Shown here: positions 1 through 9,450 of the stretch, in pieces
Layout of the letters: each line of letters begins with the position of its first letter
How positions within the stretch are numbered: position 1 is the stretch's first letter
DNA from: Proteobacteria bacterium ST_bin16
GTDB taxonomy: Bacteria; Pseudomonadota; Gammaproteobacteria; Burkholderiales; Nitrosomonadaceae
NCBI GenBank assembly: GCA_002083595.1
Contig: MSXT01000012.1
Location: 10,009 to 74,008, forward strand
DNA: 64,000 nucleotides
Direction: 5' to 3'
Made by a program: the position numbers and the translations under genes
The notes under the pieces: model-generated
Database searches by the model: none
Seen by the model: only the letters and a program-made list of their open reading frames with translations
Told to the model about the DNA's origin: nothing

Positions 1-565
1 CTTCCTGCATGTTGCCGTCGCAAATGCCGATCCAGCGTACCAGGGCGTGCAGTGTTTTGGCGTATGCCACCGCTTCCGCGCTGCTGCGCATGTCCGGTTC
101 GGAGACGATTTCCAGCAGCGGCGTGCCGGCGCGATTCAAGTCGATGCCGCTCATGCCGTGAAAATCCTCGTGCAGCGATTTACCGGCGTCTTCTTCCAAG
201 TGTGCGCGTGTCAGGTGGATGGTTTTTTCAACACCGTCGATTTGAATCGCGATCGTGCCGCCTTGCACCACCGGTAATTCGTACTGGCTGATTTGATAGC
301 CTTTCGGTAAATCGGGATAGAAATAATTCTTGCGCGCGAAAATGGACGGCGAATTGATTTTCGCGCCGACCGACAAGCCGAACTTGATCGCTCGTTCGAC
401 CGCGCCTTTGTTCAGCACCGGCAGCACGCCGGGCAGCGCAAGATCGATCACGCAAGCTTGCGTGTTGGGCGGCGCGCCGTAGGCGGTGGAAGCGCCCGAG
501 AAGATTTTGGAGTGCGTTGAAAGTTGCGCATGAACTTCAAGACCGATGACAATTTCCCACTGCAT
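1..565 (-). CDS. gatB: Asp-tRNA(Asn)/Glu-tRNA(Gln) amidotransferase subunit B, N-terminal part
   Basis: Partial gene, cut by the left window edge, so only about the first 188 residues are visible. The translation begins MQWEIVIGLEVHAQL and continues with the stretch FSGASTAYGAPPNTQ, both typical of the GatB N-terminus. GatB binds the misacylated Glu-tRNA(Gln) or Asp-tRNA(Asn) and activates the side-chain carboxylate with ATP; GatA supplies the ammonia through a channel. The ATG at 565 lies 46 bp after the gatA stop, consistent with a gatC-gatA-gatB transcript on the minus strand. A glutaminyl-tRNA synthetase gene also occurs in this window, so the complex may serve mainly Asn-tRNA formation; that is inference. 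Confidence 0.95.
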   Translation of the reverse strand, partial: MQWEIVIGLEVHAQLSTHSKIFSGASTAYGAPPNTQACVIDLALPGVLPVLNKGAVERAIKFGLSVGAKINSPSIFARKNYFYPDLPKGYQISQYELPVVQGGTIAIQIDGVEKTIHLTRAHLEEDAGKSLHEDFHGMSGIDLNRAGTPLLEIVSEPDMRSSAEAVAYAKTLHALVRWIGICDGNMQE

Positions 566-611
566 AATGAATTTTCCAGCTAAATATTTATTTCACAAAT
601 GAAGGTTAATT

Positions 612-2060
612 TTAAACCGGCGATTGGTTATGCCAATCCGTAGCCAATTGGTATTGGTGCGCAACGTTGAGCATTTGCGCTTCCTTGAAGTAATTGCCGA
701 TGATGTGCAAACCGATGGGGCGGTTTTTGTCGCCAAAACCAACGGGAATCGACATGGCTGGCATGCCGGTCAGATTGGCGGCGCTGGTGTAGATATCGGA
801 TAAATACATCTGGATCGGGTCGCCGCTTTTTTCGCCCAGATTGAACGCGACGGTCGGCGTTGTCGGCCCCATGATGATGTCGCATTGCTGGTAAGCTTCG
901 GCAAAATCCTGCGCGATCAGGCGGCGCAGCTTCTGCGCTTTGATGTAATAGGCATCGTAATAACCGTGCGATAACACATAGGTGCCGATCAGAATCCGCC
1001 GTTTCACTTCGGGACCGAAACCTTGCGCGCGCGATTTGCGGTACATATCGGCTAGATCGGTGTACGACTCGGCGCGATGACCGTAGCGCACACCGTCAAA
1101 ACGGGATAAATTGCTCGATGCCTCGGCGGGCGCCAGCACATAATAAACCGGGATTGCCAGCGGCGCGTTCGGCAAGGAAATCTCGACCGTTTGCGCACCC
1201 AGTTTGCGGTATTCATCCAGTGCTTTGTCGATTGCGCTGGCAACGTCGTTGCTCATGCCCGCGGCGAAATATTCCTTCGGCAGGCCGATACGCAAGCCCG
1301 CTAACGGCTTTTGCAGATCGCGCGCATAGTCTTCGGCTTCGCGTTGCAGACTGGTGGAGTCGCGCGCATCGAACCCGACCATGACATTCAGCAGCAGGGC
1401 TAAATCTTCCGCCGATTTGGCCATCGGGCCGCCTTGATCCAGACTGGAAGCAAACGCGATCATGCCGTAGCGCGACACCAATCCATAGGTCGGCTTGATT
1501 CCCGAGATACCGCACAATGCAGCGGGCTGGCGGATCGAGCCGCCGGTATCCGTGCCGGTGGCCGCGCATGCCAATCGGGCTGCCACCGCGCAGGCTGCGC
1601 CGCCCGAGCTGCCGCCCGGTACCGCGGCATGATCCCAGGGATTTTTCACCGGGCCATAATAGGATGTTTCATTGCTCGACCCCATAGCGAATTCGTCCAT
1701 GTTGGTCTTACCGATGTTGACCGCACCGGCTTGATTGAAACGCTCGATAACCCCGGCGTCGTACGGTGAGACGAAATTCGATAGCATTTTTGAACCGCAC
1801 GTGGTCAACCAGCCTTTGGCGCAGAAAATGTCTTTCTGCGCGATCGGGATGCCGGTGAGCGGACCGGCTTGTCCGGCGGCGATCATTTGGTCGGCTGCGC
1901 GCGCTTGCGCCAAACTGATGTCTTCGCTGACGGTGATGAAGGCATTGTATTCTGGGTTGAGCTGCTTGATGCGTTTCAGGAATTCGGCGGTTAATTCCGT
2001 GCTGGAAATTTTTTTTCCGGCAAGCTGAATCGAGAGCTGTTTAAGGCTGGCGTTAAACAT
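612..2060 (-). CDS. gatA: Asp-tRNA(Asn)/Glu-tRNA(Gln) amidotransferase subunit A
   Basis: 482 residues, the usual GatA length. It is the glutaminase subunit of the GatCAB amidotransferase and releases ammonia from glutamine. The amidase-signature Ser-cisSer-Lys triad is visible: Lys76 in IAQKDIF, Ser151 in PGGSSGGAA and Ser175 in TDTGGSIRQPA, with the family spacing of 24 residues between the two serines. It lies between gatC, 100 bp upstream, and gatB, 46 bp downstream. That context separates it from the related allophanate hydrolases and other amidases. Start ATG at 2060, giving MFNASLKQLS. Confidence 0.97.
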   Translation of the reverse strand: MFNASLKQLSIQLAGKKISSTELTAEFLKRIKQLNPEYNAFITVSEDISLAQARAADQMIAAGQAGPLTGIPIAQKDIFCAKGWLTTCGSKMLSNFVSPYDAGVIERFNQAGAVNIGKTNMDEFAMGSSNETSYYGPVKNPWDHAAVPGGSSGGAACAVAARLACAATGTDTGGSIRQPAALCGISGIKPTYGLVSRYGMIAFASSLDQGGPMAKSAEDLALLLNVMVGFDARDSTSLQREAEDYARDLQKPLAGLRIGLPKEYFAAGMSNDVASAIDKALDEYRKLGAQTVEISLPNAPLAIPVYYVLAPAEASSNLSRFDGVRYGHRAESYTDLADMYRKSRAQGFGPEVKRRILIGTYVLSHGYYDAYYIKAQKLRRLIAQDFAEAYQQCDIIMGPTTPTVAFNLGEKSGDPIQMYLSDIYTSAANLTGMPAMSIPVGFGDKNRPIGLHIIGNYFKEAQMLNVAHQYQLATDWHNQSPV

Positions 2061-2160
2061 GGATTTACTGATGAGAGAAAAATAAAATGTTGCGTATAAT
2101 TGCGCTGTTTTTTAAGTCTTGTGCTTTCTTTGGCTTGCCTTGCTACGATAGTCTGTTCTG

Positions 2161-2448
2161 CTATTCAATAACTTGTGGCACCAGATACAGACCGGCTTCG
2201 ACTTGCGGTGCTATTGATTGATATAATTCGCGTTGGTCGGTTTCAGTAACTTCATCTTCACGCAAACGCTGCACGACACTTTGCGCATGAGACATGGGTT
2301 CCACTGTCGATGTATCGACTGCTTGCATGGATTCAATCAAATTGAAAATACCGGACAATTGAGTCAAAGTTTCTTTGGCCTCATTGTCGTCAATTTCGAT
2401 ATACGCAAGATCAGCAATGCGTTTTACGTCGCTAACAGATAAAGTCAT
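2161..2448 (-). CDS. gatC: Asp-tRNA(Asn)/Glu-tRNA(Gln) amidotransferase subunit C
   Basis: 95 residues from the ATG at 2448 (MTLSVSDVKRIADLAYIEID). An in-frame TTG 24 bp upstream would add eight residues with no family counterpart, so the ATG is preferred. GatC is the small subunit that wraps around GatA and GatB and stabilises their interface. The visible pattern, an N-terminal helix DVKRIADLA followed by a middle NLIESMQAVDT and PMSHAQ segment, fits the family. It is the first gene of the gatCAB group and is divergent from mreB; the 129 bp between them should carry both promoters. Confidence 0.94.
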   Translation of the reverse strand: MTLSVSDVKRIADLAYIEIDDNEAKETLTQLSGIFNLIESMQAVDTSTVEPMSHAQSVVQRLREDEVTETDQRELYQSIAPQVEAGLYLVPQVIE

Positions 2449-2577
2449 TTTAACCGGTAACCTTATATTCAAATAACTATTAGAGTATCATGCCCCGTTT
2501 TAACCGGCGTATTATTTTTTGATGGTTTTATTTATTATTCGCTCTCATCATAATTATTAATAACGGATTCTGCCACT

Positions 2578-3636
2578 ATGTTTAATTTCTTGAACAACAA
2601 TATCCTTGGAAGCTATTTCTCAACAGACATGGCGATTGATCTGGGCACGGCGAATACGCTGATTTATGTCCACGGCCAAGGTATCGTGTTGGACGAACCC
2701 TCTGTAGTCGCAATCCGTGAAGAAAGCGGAGCCAACGGCAAAAAAATGATCCAGCAAGTGGGTCTTGCCGCCAAGCAAATGCTGGGCCGCACGCCGGGTA
2801 ACATTACCGCGATCCGCCCGATGAAAGACGGTGTGATTGCCGATTTCACCGTGACCGAGCAGATGCTCAAGATGTTCATCCGCCGGGTGAATCCGCCACG
2901 CTTGCTGTCCGCCAATCCACGCATTGTGATTTGTGTTCCTTACGGCTCCACGCAAGTGGAACGCCGTGCCATCCGTGAAGCGGCTTATGGCGCGGGCGCA
3001 CGTAAAGTGGAGTTGATCGAGGAGCCGATGGCGGCGGCGCTGGGTGCGGATATGCCGGTTGAATCACCCACCGGTTCGATGGTGGTCGACATCGGCGGCG
3101 GTACCACCGAAGTGGGTGTGATTTCACTGGGTGGTATCGTGTATTCCAATTCGGTGCGGGTGGGCGGGGATAAATTTGACGAAGCGATCATTAATTATAT
3201 CCGCCGTAACTACGGCATGCTGATCGGCGAGGTCACCGCGGAAATCATTAAAAAGGAAATCGGTTCGGCTTTTCCCGGTTCGGAAGTGCGTGAAATTGAA
3301 GTGAAGGGCCGCAATCTGGCGGAAGGTATACCGCGCAGTTTCACCATTTCCAGTAACGAAATTCTGGAAGCGCTGGCGGAACCGTTGAACAGCATCGTCA
3401 GCGCGGTTAAATCGGCACTGGAACATACGCCGCCGGAATTGGGTTCGGATATTGCCGACAAAGGCATGGTGATGACCGGTGGCGGCGCGTTGTTGCGCGA
3501 TATTGACCGGTTATTGATGGAAGAAACCGGATTGTCTGTTATTGTCGCCGATGATCCGCTGACCTGCGTGGTGCGCGGCGCCGGTATCGCGCTGGAGAAC
3601 ATGGATCGGTCCATCGGCATTTTTGCCCGTGATTAA
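2578..3636 (+). CDS. mreB: Rod shape-determining actin homologue MreB
   Basis: 352 residues. MreB is a bacterial actin that polymerises on the inner face of the membrane and positions the elongation machinery. Actin-fold nucleotide motifs are visible: phosphate-1 around residues 20-28 (IDLGTANTL), phosphate-2 around 169-177 (VVDIGGGTT), and a C-terminal adenosine-binding MTGGGALL. The N-terminal MFNFLNNN is compatible with an amphipathic membrane anchor. It is the first gene of the mreBCD-mrdA-rodA-rlpA cluster and is divergent from gatC. A 77-bp gap before mreC, without an obvious terminator, allows co-transcription. Confidence 0.98.
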   Translation: MFNFLNNNILGSYFSTDMAIDLGTANTLIYVHGQGIVLDEPSVVAIREESGANGKKMIQQVGLAAKQMLGRTPGNITAIRPMKDGVIADFTVTEQMLKMFIRRVNPPRLLSANPRIVICVPYGSTQVERRAIREAAYGAGARKVELIEEPMAAALGADMPVESPTGSMVVDIGGGTTEVGVISLGGIVYSNSVRVGGDKFDEAIINYIRRNYGMLIGEVTAEIIKKEIGSAFPGSEVREIEVKGRNLAEGIPRSFTISSNEILEALAEPLNSIVSAVKSALEHTPPELGSDIADKGMVMTGGGALLRDIDRLLMEETGLSVIVADDPLTCVVRGAGIALENMDRSIGIFARD

Positions 3637-3713
3637 ATCTATTAGTTGGTTAATTATTTTTATCTCTTTCCTTACTGGTTGAAAAATAAATCGATATTTG
3701 AATACGGGACGTA

Positions 3714-4604
3714 ATGGAAACAGTTCCTCAGTTTTTCAGACATGGCCCCGGCCCGTTCACGCGACTGTTTGTATTCACCTTGTTGTCCTGTTTACTCATC
3801 GCTGAAGATACGCGTCTTAAGTATTTCCCGCAATTCCGCCAGACCATCGGGGTGATCATCTTTCCATTGCAGAAAATTGCTTATATTCCCGCCAGCATTT
3901 ACGACCAAATCGGCGAATTCATTGCCAGTTTCTATTTGCTGGAAGAAAACGAAAAGCTCAGGCGGCTCTATCTGGACAATCGTGAACAACTGCTGAAACT
4001 ACATGCCTTGGAAGCCGAGAATGTGCAATTGCGCAAACTACTGGGTGCGGTACAGCAAATTGAAACGGCCACTAAAACCAAAGCAGTCCTGGCGGAAATT
4101 CTGTCCACGCCGCGCGACCCGTTCAGTCATAAAATTACTTTGAATAAAGGCAGTCAGCATCATATTCAATTGGGTCAAGCGGTGATTGACGATCAGGGCA
4201 TCGTCGGGCAAATTACGCAACTGTACCTTTGGTCATCGGAAGTTACGCTGTTGACCGATAAGGATCATTCGGTGCCGGTGCAAGTGGTGCGTAACAGTTT
4301 ACGCTCGGTGGTGTCCGGTACCGGTAAAAACGATGAATTGGAGTTGCGTTATTTATCCGTGAACACGGATATTCAGCAAGGCGATTTGCTGGTTACCTCC
4401 GGTATCGGCGGGGTTTATCCTCCCGGTATCCCCGTTGCGGTGGTGTCAAGAATTGAGCGCGATCCGACGGGTGATTTTGCGCAGATTATCAGTACACCCA
4501 TTGCCGGTGTGGACCGGAACCGGCAAGTTTTGATTCTGGCGCTGGTACAGCCCGAATCCAACGAATCTCAAGAGATGCCTGCAATTGAACCCGGGAAAAA
4601 TTAA
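3714..4604 (+). CDS. mreC: Rod shape-determining protein MreC
   Basis: 296 residues. MreC is a bitopic periplasmic scaffold of the elongasome that activates the PBP2-RodA pair. There is one transmembrane helix at about residues 17-30 (LFVFTLLSCLLIAED), a coiled-coil at about 75-105 rich in Leu and Glu (LLKLHALEAENVQLRKLL), then the beta-rich domain from about residue 125. The C-terminus DESQEMPAIEPGKN-like acidic tail is variable in the family. Its end overlaps the earliest possible mreD start by 20 bp. Confidence 0.96.
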   Translation: METVPQFFRHGPGPFTRLFVFTLLSCLLIAEDTRLKYFPQFRQTIGVIIFPLQKIAYIPASIYDQIGEFIASFYLLEENEKLRRLYLDNREQLLKLHALEAENVQLRKLLGAVQQIETATKTKAVLAEILSTPRDPFSHKITLNKGSQHHIQLGQAVIDDQGIVGQITQLYLWSSEVTLLTDKDHSVPVQVVRNSLRSVVSGTGKNDELELRYLSVNTDIQQGDLLVTSGIGGVYPPGIPVAVVSRIERDPTGDFAQIISTPIAGVDRNRQVLILALVQPESNESQEMPAIEPGKN

Positions 4605-5136
4605 AGAGGGTCACGCCAACAAGGACCATTACATCAGACAGGATGTATTCGTGCCTGCCAGTAATTGGTTTGTCGCTGCCAGTTTGATTATTGCGTCGAT
4701 TCTGAATTTCTTGCCGCTACAGGGTGAATTCCTGTTGTTACGTCCGGACTTTTTAGCGCTTACAATCGCGTATTGGAATATCAATTACCCGCACAAAATG
4801 GGTATGAGCGTTGCTTTCGGCCTGGGATTGATGATGGATGTCGGTAACGCTGGCATACTGGGGCAGCACGCCTTGGCTTATTCTATTGTGGTCTATCTCA
4901 CTTTGGTTTTTGGCCGCCGGTTGCGGCTGTTCACGCCGGTAAAACAAGCGCCGCAGATTGGTTTGGTGTTGTTGATGATGCAGTGGATCATTGTATTGGT
5001 TGCACTATCGACGGATTCTTTATTACCGGATTGGCAATATTACCTGGCTACGGTGGCGGGAGCGTTACTGTGGGTGCCGGTTTCTTATCTGTTTACGCTG
5101 CTGTTGCGGCAAAAACCAGACCCCGATGCGTTATGA
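4585..5136 (+). CDS. mreD: Rod shape-determining membrane protein MreD
   Basis: Up to 183 residues, with five or so hydrophobic helices from about residue 29 onward, as expected for the integral membrane elongasome protein MreD. The start is uncertain. A TTG at 4585, overlapping mreC by 20 bp, gives 183 residues. A GTG at 4651 preceded by an AGGA at a suitable distance gives about 161 residues, closer to the usual length of 160-170. The gene ends in an ATGA overlap with mrdA (stop 5134-5136, next start 5133), indicating translational coupling. Confidence 0.93.
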   Translation: MNPGKIKEGHANKDHYIRQDVFVPASNWFVAASLIIASILNFLPLQGEFLLLRPDFLALTIAYWNINYPHKMGMSVAFGLGLMMDVGNAGILGQHALAYSIVVYLTLVFGRRLRLFTPVKQAPQIGLVLLMMQWIIVLVALSTDSLLPDWQYYLATVAGALLWVPVSYLFTLLLRQKPDPDAL

Positions 5137-7052
5137 AACAACATGTTGAACTGAGAAATCATCCGGCCGAATTACATAAATTCCGTCTTCGTCTCAGTAT
5201 CAGCGCGGGTTTTGTGTTGATCCTGTTGTTGATTCTGTATGCGCGTTTCTATTACTTGCAGGTTATCCAGCAGGAACACTATCAGACACTGGCGGAGGCG
5301 AACCGGATTTCCATTTCGCCGCTGGTTCCTAATCGCGGTCTGATTTATGACCGTAGCGGCAGGATATTGGCGCAGAATTATTCAGCCTACACATTGGAAA
5401 TCGTACCCAGTCAAATCAAAGATCTTGACGCGACACTGAATGAGCTGGCGGATATTATCGAGATCACGCCGACCGATCGTCAGCGTTTCAAAAAATTGCT
5501 GAAGGAAAGTAAGCGCTTTAAAAGCTTGCCGGTTCGAAGCCGTTTGACCGATGAGGAGATCGCTACTTTCGCGGTTAACCGTTACCGTTTTCCGGGGGTG
5601 GAAATTAAGGCGCGTGTGCTGCGCCAGTATCCGGAAAAAGAGATTGTTTCGCATATTGTTGGCTATATCAGCCGCATCAACGACCAGGATCTCGATCAGC
5701 TCGAACGCAACGAGGAGCTCCATAATTATCGCGGTTCTCAGCACATTGGCAAAATCGGGATTGAACAGAGTTATGAAAAACAATTACATGGCATCACCGG
5801 TTTTGAGGAAGTCGAGACCGACGCGGCTGGCCGTTCGATTCGCGTATTGTCGCGCACGCCGCCGCTTTCCGGCAGTAATCTGATTTTATCGCTGGATCTC
5901 GGGTTGCAGGAAGCCGCGGAAAAAGCATTCGGCGACCGCCGCGGCGCGCTGGTTGCGTTGGATCCGAATAACGGTGAAGTGCTCGCGTTTGTCAGCAAAC
6001 CGGGCTACGACAACAATCTTTTTATTGGCGGTATCGATCAGGAAAACTGGAATCTGCTCAACAAATCGATTGACCGGCCGCTCAACAACCGGGCGCTGCG
6101 CGGTGTGTATCCGCCCGGTTCGACATTCAAGCCATTCATGGCGCTGGCGGCGCTCGAACTGGGGAAACGCACGCCGGAATACAGCATGAGCGATCCCGGT
6201 TTCTTTTCTCTGCCGGGCGTGGAGCGCCGTTACCGCGATTGGAAACCGGGCGGGCATGGCCGGGTCGATTTGCATAAATCGTTGGTGGTTTCATGCGATA
6301 CCTATTACTACAGTCTCGCCAACGATCTCGGCATCGACAATATCCATAGCTTTATCGGTCAATTCGGTTTGGGCAAAAGAACCGGGATTGATATCGAAGG
6401 CGAAGTGGCCGGATTGCTGCCTTCGTCCGCTTGGAAGATGAGCCAATATAAACAAAAGTGGTACGCTGGCGATACCATCTCCGTATCCATCGGTCAGGGC
6501 TATAACCTGGCTACGCCGCTCCAGCTGGCATTCGCCACCATGGTCATCGCGAATAACGGCAAGGCGTATGCGCCACGTCTGGTGAAACAGATTCAGAACA
6601 GCCAGACCGGGGAAGTTGAGGATATTCCGGCGAGGCTGCTGTACAGCTTGAATCTCAAACCGAAAAATCTGGAAGTGGTCAAGAACGCGCTGGTGGATGT
6701 GACCCGTCCCGGCGGCACTGCGGCAAAAGCTGGCGCCAACGCGGCGTATACGTTTGCCGGTAAAACGGGTACTTCGCAAGTGATCGCCATAAAGCAGGGG
6801 GAGCGTTACAATGAAAAAGCGATCAACGAGCGGCATCGCGATCATGCGATGTTTATTGCTTATGCGCCAGCCGAGAATCCCAAAATTGCCCTGGCGGTGT
6901 TGGTGGAAAATACCGGAACCGGCGGTTCTACCGCAGCGCCGATAGCGCGGCAGGTGTTCGATTATTTCTTATTGGGAAAACCGTCCGAAGCGGCCATGGC
7001 GCATTTAGCCGAACCTGCGGCAGGTCATGATCATGACCATGAGCATTTATAG
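5133..7052 (+). CDS. mrdA: Penicillin-binding protein 2 (peptidoglycan D,D-transpeptidase)
   Basis: 639 residues from the ATG at 5133 that overlaps the mreD stop. PBP2 cross-links peptidoglycan during elongation as partner of RodA. There is an N-terminal membrane helix at about 22-44, then the pedestal domain. The transpeptidase motifs are the SxxK nucleophile at Ser330-Lys333 (GSTFKP), the second motif Ser387-Cys-Asp389 and the KTG triad Lys544-Thr-Gly (GKTGTSQV). The last residues form a short His/Asp-rich tail (GHDHDHEHL) not required by the family. A frame extension upstream to 4983 is rejected because it lies inside mreD. Confidence 0.97.
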   Translation: MKQHVELRNHPAELHKFRLRLSISAGFVLILLLILYARFYYLQVIQQEHYQTLAEANRISISPLVPNRGLIYDRSGRILAQNYSAYTLEIVPSQIKDLDATLNELADIIEITPTDRQRFKKLLKESKRFKSLPVRSRLTDEEIATFAVNRYRFPGVEIKARVLRQYPEKEIVSHIVGYISRINDQDLDQLERNEELHNYRGSQHIGKIGIEQSYEKQLHGITGFEEVETDAAGRSIRVLSRTPPLSGSNLILSLDLGLQEAAEKAFGDRRGALVALDPNNGEVLAFVSKPGYDNNLFIGGIDQENWNLLNKSIDRPLNNRALRGVYPPGSTFKPFMALAALELGKRTPEYSMSDPGFFSLPGVERRYRDWKPGGHGRVDLHKSLVVSCDTYYYSLANDLGIDNIHSFIGQFGLGKRTGIDIEGEVAGLLPSSAWKMSQYKQKWYAGDTISVSIGQGYNLATPLQLAFATMVIANNGKAYAPRLVKQIQNSQTGEVEDIPARLLYSLNLKPKNLEVVKNALVDVTRPGGTAAKAGANAAYTFAGKTGTSQVIAIKQGERYNEKAINERHRDHAMFIAYAPAENPKIALAVLVENTGTGGSTAAPIARQVFDYFLLGKPSEAAMAHLAEPAAGHDHDHEHL

Positions 7053-7114
7053 GCAATGTAAATGGGCAAACAGTCACGGTTTTTGTTGATAACAGCATAT
7101 TGAAATTCACCGGC

Positions 7115-8215
7115 ATGGTCGAAATTAAAAAAATCTGGCACTTTCTGACACGCTATATCGATAGTTTTTTGCTGATCGGGCTGCTGACATTGATGGCTGT
7201 CGGATTGATCGTGCTCTACAGCGCCACCGGAGCAAATATGGCCAGAGTCAGCAATCAAGTGATCAATATGCTGATTGCGTTGGTTGTTATGTGGCTGGTT
7301 GCGAATATTCCGTTGCAGCAGATTATGCGGCTGGCTTTGCCTATGTATATCCTGGGGCTAGTTTTACTGGTCGGTGTGGCTTTGTTCGGTGAAATCAATA
7401 ATGGCGCGCGGCGCTGGTTGAATATCGGCGTGACACGCATTCAACCGTCCGAGTTGATGAAAATCGCCATACCGTTGATGATGGCCTGGTATTTCGACAA
7501 GCATGAAATCACGTTGCGTCTGAAAGACTATATCGGCGCGACGGTGCTGCTATTGTTGCCGGTTTTGCTGATTCTGCGCCAGCCTGATCTCGGCACCGCC
7601 ATTCTGATTGCCTCGAGCGGTTTTTACGTGCTGTTTCTGGCAGGGTTGTCGTGGCGCATCATTGCTGGGCTGGCGGTAACAGTAGCGGGCAGTTTGCCGG
7701 TATTCTGGACGATCATGCATGATTATCAGCGGCGGCGTATCATCACGCTGCTTGATCCTTCACAGGATCCGCTTGGTGCGGGGTATCACACCATCCAATC
7801 GTCCATCGCCATCGGTTCCGGCGGAATTGTGGGGAAAGGCTGGCAGAACGGCACGCAGACGCAGTTGGATTTTTTGCCGGAACAGAGCACTGATTTTATC
7901 TTTGCGGTTTTTTCCGAAGAGTTCGGATTGATGGGGAATACGGTATTGCTGCTGCTGTATTTATTGGTGATCGGCCGGTGCTTGGTGATTACCGCTAATG
8001 CCTCGACACAGTTCACGCGATTGATCGCCGGTTCAATTACACTGACTTTTTGTACTTATATCTTCGTTAACATGGGCATGGTTAGTGGTATCCTTCCGAT
8101 CGTCGGCGTTCCGCTGCCATTGATCAGCTATGGCGGCACGTCGATGGTGACAATGTTGCTTGGTTTTGGTATTTTGATGAGTATTCAGACACATCCTAAA
8201 CTTGTAAAGACATGA
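7115..8215 (+). CDS. rodA: Peptidoglycan glycosyltransferase RodA (SEDS family)
   Basis: 366 residues from the ATG at 7115; an in-frame TTG at 7100 would add five residues. RodA polymerises lipid II into glycan strands in the inner membrane and works with PBP2. About ten hydrophobic segments are present. SEDS landmarks include GARRWLNIG (about residues 93-101), QPSELMKIA just after it, RQPDLGTA in the middle, and the C-terminal GVPLPLISYGGTS. The gene ends in an ATGA overlap with rlpA. Confidence 0.97.
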   Translation: MVEIKKIWHFLTRYIDSFLLIGLLTLMAVGLIVLYSATGANMARVSNQVINMLIALVVMWLVANIPLQQIMRLALPMYILGLVLLVGVALFGEINNGARRWLNIGVTRIQPSELMKIAIPLMMAWYFDKHEITLRLKDYIGATVLLLLPVLLILRQPDLGTAILIASSGFYVLFLAGLSWRIIAGLAVTVAGSLPVFWTIMHDYQRRRIITLLDPSQDPLGAGYHTIQSSIAIGSGGIVGKGWQNGTQTQLDFLPEQSTDFIFAVFSEEFGLMGNTVLLLLYLLVIGRCLVITANASTQFTRLIAGSITLTFCTYIFVNMGMVSGILPIVGVPLPLISYGGTSMVTMLLGFGILMSIQTHPKLVKT

Positions 8216-9186
8216 CAAACCTGTATTCAAGATTTCACAAAGCGCATCACTATTTGTCGGTAAGAACCGCGCCGAGCGCTGGAATGGCCTCGGTAATGGT
8301 GTTAGCGTTATTGACTGCTTGCAGCACTACGCCGCAATATCAGGGTACTGCTGCATCGAAGCAAAAAAACAAATGGGTTGCGTCCATACCGGATACCGGC
8401 AAGAGTTCCGGTTCAGCCGCCAGAAAAGGCGGAGGATATTATCTGGATGATGGCCCGGAGGATAATCCCCCGGCTGACTTGCATCTGATTCCGGATGCCG
8501 TGCCCAGGGCTGAACCGTTGCGACAGGCCAATATGCAGCCCTATGTCGCATTGGGAAAGAATTTCAAACCAATGACCGAATTGAAGTCATATAAAAAACG
8601 TGGCATCGCATCCTGGTATGGCCGCCGTTATCATGGCAACAATACCGCCTCGGGCGAAGTCTATGACATGTATGCCATGACCGCGGCGCATCCTACCTTG
8701 CCCTTGCCTAGTTATGCCCGGGTGACTAATCTGGATAATGGCAAATTCGTGATCGTGCGTTTGAATGATCGCGGGCCGTTTTTGTCCGACCGCTTGATCG
8801 ATTTGTCGTATACCGCCGCCTATAAATTGGGCATTCTGGCGGGTGGCAGCGGCCGTGTTGAAGTCGAAAGCATCGTGCTGGAAGGTTCGGCCACATTGGC
8901 CAGCAGCGGCAAACCATCCGCATCGCTGCCCGCAACCGATAGCGATGCGGTGATGAATATGGTTTACCTGCAATTGGGCGCATTCGGCTCATCCGATAAC
9001 GCGCATAATTTTCTCACGCAAGTCCGGCAGAAGCTTCCATCGCTCAAGGATGCCGTTAGTATTACAAAAAATAACGGTTTGTATAAAATTCACGCCGGTC
9101 CTTATCCCGATCAAACGGTTGCGAAGCTGGCAGCCAACACCATCAGCCAGCAACTGGCCATAACACCCGTACTGGTGACCGACTAA
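8212..9186 (+). CDS. rlpA: Septal-ring lytic transglycosylase-like lipoprotein RlpA
   Basis: 324 residues. A lipobox LLTAC puts the lipidated cysteine at residue 37 after an unusually long n-region. A double-psi beta-barrel domain lies at about 130-220 (GIASWYGRRYHGNNTASGE, then RLNDRGPF), and a C-terminal SPOR domain at about 245-322 (VYLQLGAFGSSDNA) that binds denuded glycan. Some RlpA proteins cleave denuded glycan strands; activity here is inferred from the intact DPBB signature. The ATG at 8212 overlaps the rodA stop, making this the last gene of the elongation cluster. Confidence 0.95.
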   Translation: MTNLYSRFHKAHHYLSVRTAPSAGMASVMVLALLTACSTTPQYQGTAASKQKNKWVASIPDTGKSSGSAARKGGGYYLDDGPEDNPPADLHLIPDAVPRAEPLRQANMQPYVALGKNFKPMTELKSYKKRGIASWYGRRYHGNNTASGEVYDMYAMTAAHPTLPLPSYARVTNLDNGKFVIVRLNDRGPFLSDRLIDLSYTAAYKLGILAGGSGRVEVESIVLEGSATLASSGKPSASLPATDSDAVMNMVYLQLGAFGSSDNAHNFLTQVRQKLPSLKDAVSITKNNGLYKIHAGPYPDQTVAKLAANTISQQLAITPVLVTD

Positions 9187-9200
9187 ACCGGGGCAAAAAA

Positions 9201-9226
9201 AATCCCTATTGCAAGCAATAGGGATT
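9201..9226. terminator. 12-bp perfect hairpin after rlpA, possible terminator
   Basis: AATCCCTATTGC and GCAATAGGGATT form a perfect 12-bp stem around AA, starting 14 bp after the rlpA stop. A run of seven A precedes it on the plus strand, so the U-tract would follow the hairpin only in minus-strand RNA. For rlpA it lacks a 3' U-run, so its role as an intrinsic terminator of the plus-strand cluster is uncertain. Confidence 0.5.
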
Positions 9227-9434
9227 AAAGGGCCTCGTCATAAAATCATTCATCGCACAAGCAACGGTCGAATGTAAAAACATCTTCCTCAGTAAAAGTA
9301 TCACGACAATTTTTTACATTCCGGCTTCGATATTTCTATCGATATTGCGATAACTGATTTTAAGTTTAATACCTACTGAGTACCTTTGAAGATGAAAACA
9401 GAGAGGAAATATACCCTTATATCCAAATCATGCT

Positions 9435-9450
9435 TGTGACTTTTGTCACA
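9435..9450. promoter_or_regulatory. CRP-type binding palindrome
   Basis: TGTGACTTTTGTCACA is an exact match to the CRP half-site pair TGTGA-N6-TCACA. It lies about 395 bp upstream of the five-PAS c-di-GMP gene and 290 bp upstream of a consensus -10 hexamer, farther than a class I or II activator site normally sits. A second promoter near 9490 would be needed for a classical arrangement. The match is seen directly; the binding protein is inferred. Confidence 0.5.

Noticed and set aside
612..2060. Amidase-signature protein as the missing allophanate hydrolase
   Set aside because: It lies between gatC and gatB, has GatA length and motifs and lacks the C-terminal domain of allophanate hydrolases.
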